Assembly: GCA_964510575.1 (NCBI GenBank)
Contig: CAZECN010000017.1
Coordinates: 1-62,927 of the forward strand
Source: CALKYB01 sp964510575
Lineage (GTDB): Bacteria > Bdellovibrionota_C > UBA2361 > SZUA-149 > CALKYB01
Length of the DNA stretch: 62,927 bases
Direction of reading: 5' to 3'
Below, one piece after another: positions 59,781 to 62,927 of this stretch. The translations under genes were made by a program, and so were the position numbers. Within the stretch, counting starts at the first letter, position 1, and each line of letters begins with the position of its first letter. The notes under the pieces were generated by a model. That model saw only the letters and a list, made by a program, of their open reading frames with translations. It was not told the DNA's origin and searched no databases.

Positions 59781-62700
59781 TTAGAGATTAGCTATGATCT
59801 CTTCAACGGTCTTCACGCAAATATAAAGCTCTCCTGTACCCAGACGCTTTTCTTTTGCAGAACTTAAAGCCTGGTCTACTGGAGCAAGCCGAGAGGCAAT
59901 CTTAGTAAGGAAACGCTTACAATCCTTTGGACTATTAACTTTATCACTTTGGACTAATTTGCCAGTTAGTTCTTCAATGAGGTTCTTATAATCATCTGCT
60001 AATGAAATTCTGGCATTTAGCTCGTGTTGAGATGTAAAAGCTCGAAAACTGCTTTCATCAATGAACAAGTTTCCGCCAAGTCTTCGGTTGAGAACCTTTA
60101 AAACATCTACAGTTAAATCAAGATCTGCTCCAGAGGCCTTGGCTGTCGTGGCAGCCTCTAGGGCGTTCAGTCTCAAGCTTGCCCAACAAACAGAGCGAAT
60201 TAAATCTTCTGATAGGCCTTTTTGCTTGAGCTTGTAAAAAGCTTCGCTTGTAAGACTATTATTTTCGAAATCAATCTTCTTTGGATCGCCAAGTTCTTTC
60301 AATAGGCTGCTAGCATTTTCTAGAGCTTTCTCTAGACCGCCATTCATTCTTTCTTTTTGTCCAAACCAAGTAATTGCTCGCCTTAGGGCATTTTTAAAGA
60401 TTTCAATAGCTGTCAGTTGACCTGCAAGTGACTCTGGCGAACTAAGCTTGTGAAGATCCGCTAATAGTTTTCTTCCTTCAACTAGCTCAATGGAAGCTAG
60501 GAACGATAAGATAGTGGTATTAGGTTGTTGATCTCTGGTTACCAACTGTTGATGAAGGAAAACAGGCCCCATTAAATCTGTGAAGCAGTTAGCAATTTCA
60601 GTAGCCACTATTTCCTTCCTCAAAGGATGCTGACTGATATCTTTTCCGAAGCGGCTAACAACTTCCGACGGAAAATAAGAGTAAAGAAAACGATTGAAGA
60701 ACTGGTCATCAAGATCTGCCGAATCTAGTAGTGACTCAAAAGTCAGCATTTTTGAGTAAGCTAATACAACTGAAACTTCAGGTCTGGTAAGCCCTACGCC
60801 TTTGACATAGTTTTCTATAGATTCAGCGCTTGGTAGAAATTCTCCTTCACGATCGAGACCCCTTTGGGTTTCTAGGTAGTCTAGGAAACCGGCAAATTGA
60901 TCTAATCTAGAGGTAGAGAGTTCCCTAGCAACTGTTATGGCAGTGTTTTGAGATCTGTTGTGGTAAAGTACCCGCTCACAAAATTCTTCCGCAAAGCTTT
61001 CTAGTACCTGGTTTCTTTCTTCTATAGAGATGTCACCCCTATTTACGGGTTCTTTCAATAGAATTTTAAAGTTCACCTCTTGGTCTGAAAGATCAACACC
61101 ACCAGAGTTGTCTACTGCATCAGTGTTGATGCTTCCACCGGACTTTGAGTATTCAATCCTTCCCAGCTGGGTAAACCCAAGATTTCCACCTTCTCCAACT
61201 ACCCGGGCTCTTAGTTCATCACCATTGACTCGTACTTCATCATTGGATGGGTCCCCAACTTCAAGATTCGACTCCTCTTGGCATTTAACGTAGGTGCCAA
61301 TTCCGCCGTTCCAAAGCAGGTCAACAGGAGCTTTGATGATAGCCTGAATTAAGGCATCCCCAGAGAGAATGTCTTCTTTGATTCCTAGCGCTTTCTGCGT
61401 CTCGGGAGAGATTTCTATCTCTTTAGAAGCACGGTCGAAAATTCCTCCACCTTTAGAAATTATTTTTTGATTGTAATCAGTCCAGTCAGATCGAGGCAGC
61501 TCAAACATTCTTAATCGTTCTTTGAAACTTTTGGCTGAATCAGGGTTTGGATCAATGAAGATATGCTTATGGTTAAAGGCAGCTTTAAGAAGCATTTTGT
61601 CACTTCTAAGCATCCCGTTACCAAACACATCTCCCGAGAGGTCTCCTATCCCAACACAACTGAACTCTTCTTTGGAGGGGTCAATTCCTATTGTACGGAA
61701 ATGATGAACTACCGCTTCCCATGCTCCTTTGGCAGTAATCCCTAATTTTTTATGGTCGTAACCGTTGCTACCTCCTGAGGCAAAAGCATCGTCTAGCCAA
61801 AATTCAAAATCATCAGATGCTATGGAGTTCGCTAGATCACTAAAAGTGGCTGTTCCTTTATCAGCCGCAACAACTAGGTAAGGGTCTTCACTATCATAGA
61901 CAACGAGGTTCTCTGGGTGCTTTATGCTTCCATCAACTCGATTATCACTTAGTTCAAGTAGGTTGGTTATGAATTCCCTGTAGCTAGCCTCAACCAAGGC
62001 TCTCATGTGAGCTCGATCCGAGCTTTTTTCTTTTACAACGAAACCACCTTTGGCTCCTAAGGGAATAATGATCGCATTTTTCACCCTTTGGGTTTTCATG
62101 AGGCCTAAGATTTCAGTTCTGTAATCTTCGGAGCGCTCGCTCCAACGCAGTCCACCTCTTGAAACCATGCCGCCTCGAAGATGCACCCCTTCGATTCGTG
62201 GACTGTTGATGAAAGTTTCAAAAACAGGGCGGGGGGAGGGCATATTCTCTATTTGGCTACAGTCAATTTTGATTGCCACTGCGCCCGAGTATTTGGCATT
62301 GAAAGCATTAGTTCTTACGATAGAGTCTACAACGTTTAATAGGGCTCTTAGGGCCCTATCGTGAGTTAAACGCGGAACAGTTTTTAAGGCTGAGAAGAAC
62401 TCTTCTTTTAGTTTCGCTAACTTTGTTAATCTTTCTTTTTTGTTTTTGAACTTTTTCTCAGGATCGAACTTGGTACTAAAGTAGTCGACTAAGATCGCAG
62501 CAAGCTCAGGATGTTTAACCAAGGCTCTTCCGATTACCCTTTCTGAAGCAAAAATTTTCAACTGCCAAAGGTAATGCTGTAAAGTTCTTAAAATACTAAT
62601 TTCGGCTACGCTAAGGCCTGGATTAACAAGTAGTTCGTTAAGCTGATCACTGCCCGACTCATTTCTGAAAATAGCTTTTAAGCCAGAGATGAACTGTTCC

Positions 62701-62927
62701 TTATTTTTTATAATCTCCTCGCGGCTAGAACGCTGCGAGGCAAGGCTCAATGAGTAAACTTTAGAGTCTTCAGAAAAAGAGCAGGGGACAGGACTAACTT
62801 TCTCATTTAGAACGGTGAATCCAGTAAACTCTAGCAGCGGTACTACGTCACTTAGAGTGATGTCTTCACCAGCTTTATAAATTCTTAGGTCTAAAATTTC
62901 TTCCTCAGAATCACCTTTACTTATTAC
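59781..62927 (-). CDS. NAD-specific glutamate dehydrogenase, large (~180 kDa) type, 5'-truncated by the window edge
   Basis: The frame is open to the last base, so the start lies outside. The TTG at 62750 is internal, because upstream codons read 'LDLRIYKAGEDITLSDVVPL' and 'LEFTGFTVLNEKVSP', as expected for this family. About 1,048 of ~1,600 residues are visible. Catalytic features: 'GMVSRGGLRWSERSEDYRTE', 'IIPLGAKGGFVVK' with the substrate Lys, 'GIGDLSGDVFGNGML', 'LLWNGGIGTYVK', 'GEGGNLGFTQLGRIEY' and 'INTDAVDNSGGVDLSD'. It deaminates glutamate to 2-oxoglutarate with NAD+. It is followed 103 nt later by the Cas4-like pair. Confidence 0.95.
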   Translation of the reverse strand, partial: VISKGDSEEEILDLRIYKAGEDITLSDVVPLLEFTGFTVLNEKVSPVPCSFSEDSKVYSLSLASQRSSREEIIKNKEQFISGLKAIFRNESGSDQLNELLVNPGLSVAEISILRTLQHYLWQLKIFASERVIGRALVKHPELAAILVDYFSTKFDPEKKFKNKKERLTKLAKLKEEFFSALKTVPRLTHDRALRALLNVVDSIVRTNAFNAKYSGAVAIKIDCSQIENMPSPRPVFETFINSPRIEGVHLRGGMVSRGGLRWSERSEDYRTEILGLMKTQRVKNAIIIPLGAKGGFVVKEKSSDRAHMRALVEASYREFITNLLELSDNRVDGSIKHPENLVVYDSEDPYLVVAADKGTATFSDLANSIASDDFEFWLDDAFASGGSNGYDHKKLGITAKGAWEAVVHHFRTIGIDPSKEEFSCVGIGDLSGDVFGNGMLRSDKMLLKAAFNHKHIFIDPNPDSAKSFKERLRMFELPRSDWTDYNQKIISKGGGIFDRASKEIEISPETQKALGIKEDILSGDALIQAIIKAPVDLLWNGGIGTYVKCQEESNLEVGDPSNDEVRVNGDELRARVVGEGGNLGFTQLGRIEYSKSGGSINTDAVDNSGGVDLSDQEVNFKILLKEPVNRGDISIEERNQVLESFAEEFCERVLYHNRSQNTAITVARELSTSRLDQFAGFLDYLETQRGLDREGEFLPSAESIENYVKGVGLTRPEVSVVLAYSKMLTFESLLDSADLDDQFFNRFLYSYFPSEVVSRFGKDISQHPLRKEIVATEIANCFTDLMGPVFLHQQLVTRDQQPNTTILSFLASIELVEGRKLLADLHKLSSPESLAGQLTAIEIFKNALRRAITWFGQKERMNGGLEKALENASSLLKELGDPKKIDFENNSLTSEAFYKLKQKGLSEDLIRSVCWASLRLNALEAATTAKASGADLDLTVDVLKVLNRRLGGNLFIDESSFRAFTSQHELNARISLADDYKNLIEELTGKLVQSDKVNSPKDCKRFLTKIASRLAPVDQALSSAKEKRLGTGELYICVKTVEEIIANL

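Overview
The window looks like a piece of a scaffolded draft or metagenome-assembled chromosome from a Gram-negative bacterium of moderate to low GC. It carries an adjacent PilT/PilU pair, ThrH, a GltD small subunit, a very large NAD-dependent glutamate dehydrogenase, a TrmD fused to a second SPOUT-type domain, a SurA-like chaperone directly behind mfd, and a PATAN/roadblock-type protein. Together these suggest a deep-branching proteobacterium of the former 'Deltaproteobacteria' grade (for example Bdellovibrionota- or SAR324-like). This is an inference from gene content; no rRNA is present. The genes at both window edges run off the end.

Layout. 1-5 kb: the 3' part of a TraG-like membrane protein, then a leftward block (TPR protein, polysaccharide deacetylase, hotdog thioesterase). 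5-10 kb: a 2-oxoacid dehydrogenase complex in transcription order E3 (lpdA), fused E1 alpha-beta, E2, with a terminator and a long stem-loop between E3 and E1. 10-12.8 kb: sohB-type protease, holA, an unknown small protein. 12.8-13.5 kb: a tRNA-Phe gene surrounded by degenerate and inverted copies of tRNA pieces, with a 100-N gap. 13.6-19.2 kb: a giant acidic protein (zinc ribbon at the N-terminus, RDD membrane domain at the C-terminus), interrupted by a second 100-N gap and a one-base frameshift. 19-24 kb: rsmE, a DsbA/HCCA-isomerase-like protein, a roadblock protein, a DUF1329-like exported protein. 24-30 kb: frameshifted trmD-SPOUT fusion, argG-argH, a GST pseudogene with three lesions, gltD. 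30-38 kb: ffh-rpsP, LD-carboxypeptidase, serine hydrolase, FkbM methyltransferase, folC, a 37-aa membrane protein, GNAT acetyltransferase, rpsT. 38-42 kb: mazG, TerB-like, pilU, pilT. 42-51 kb: a rightward operon of mfd, SurA-like chaperone, a degenerate UvrA paralogue, thrH, a DjlA-like protein and a small unknown. 51-63 kb: a large membrane protein, topA, a glycosyltransferase, a secreted unknown, a two-gene split Cas4-like protein, and the large glutamate dehydrogenase.

The genes are mostly core housekeeping: branched-chain or related 2-oxoacid oxidation, arginine and glutamate metabolism, translation and tRNA modification, transcription-coupled repair and twitching motility. The parts most worth a second look are the membrane-anchored Cas4-like protein encoded as two translationally coupled halves, the asymmetrically decayed UvrA paralogue behind mfd, and the palindromic tRNA-derived cluster whose tRNA-Phe trailer is antisense to its own anticodon arm. 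Both N-runs have identical sequence on each side and look like unmerged overlaps rather than missing DNA.
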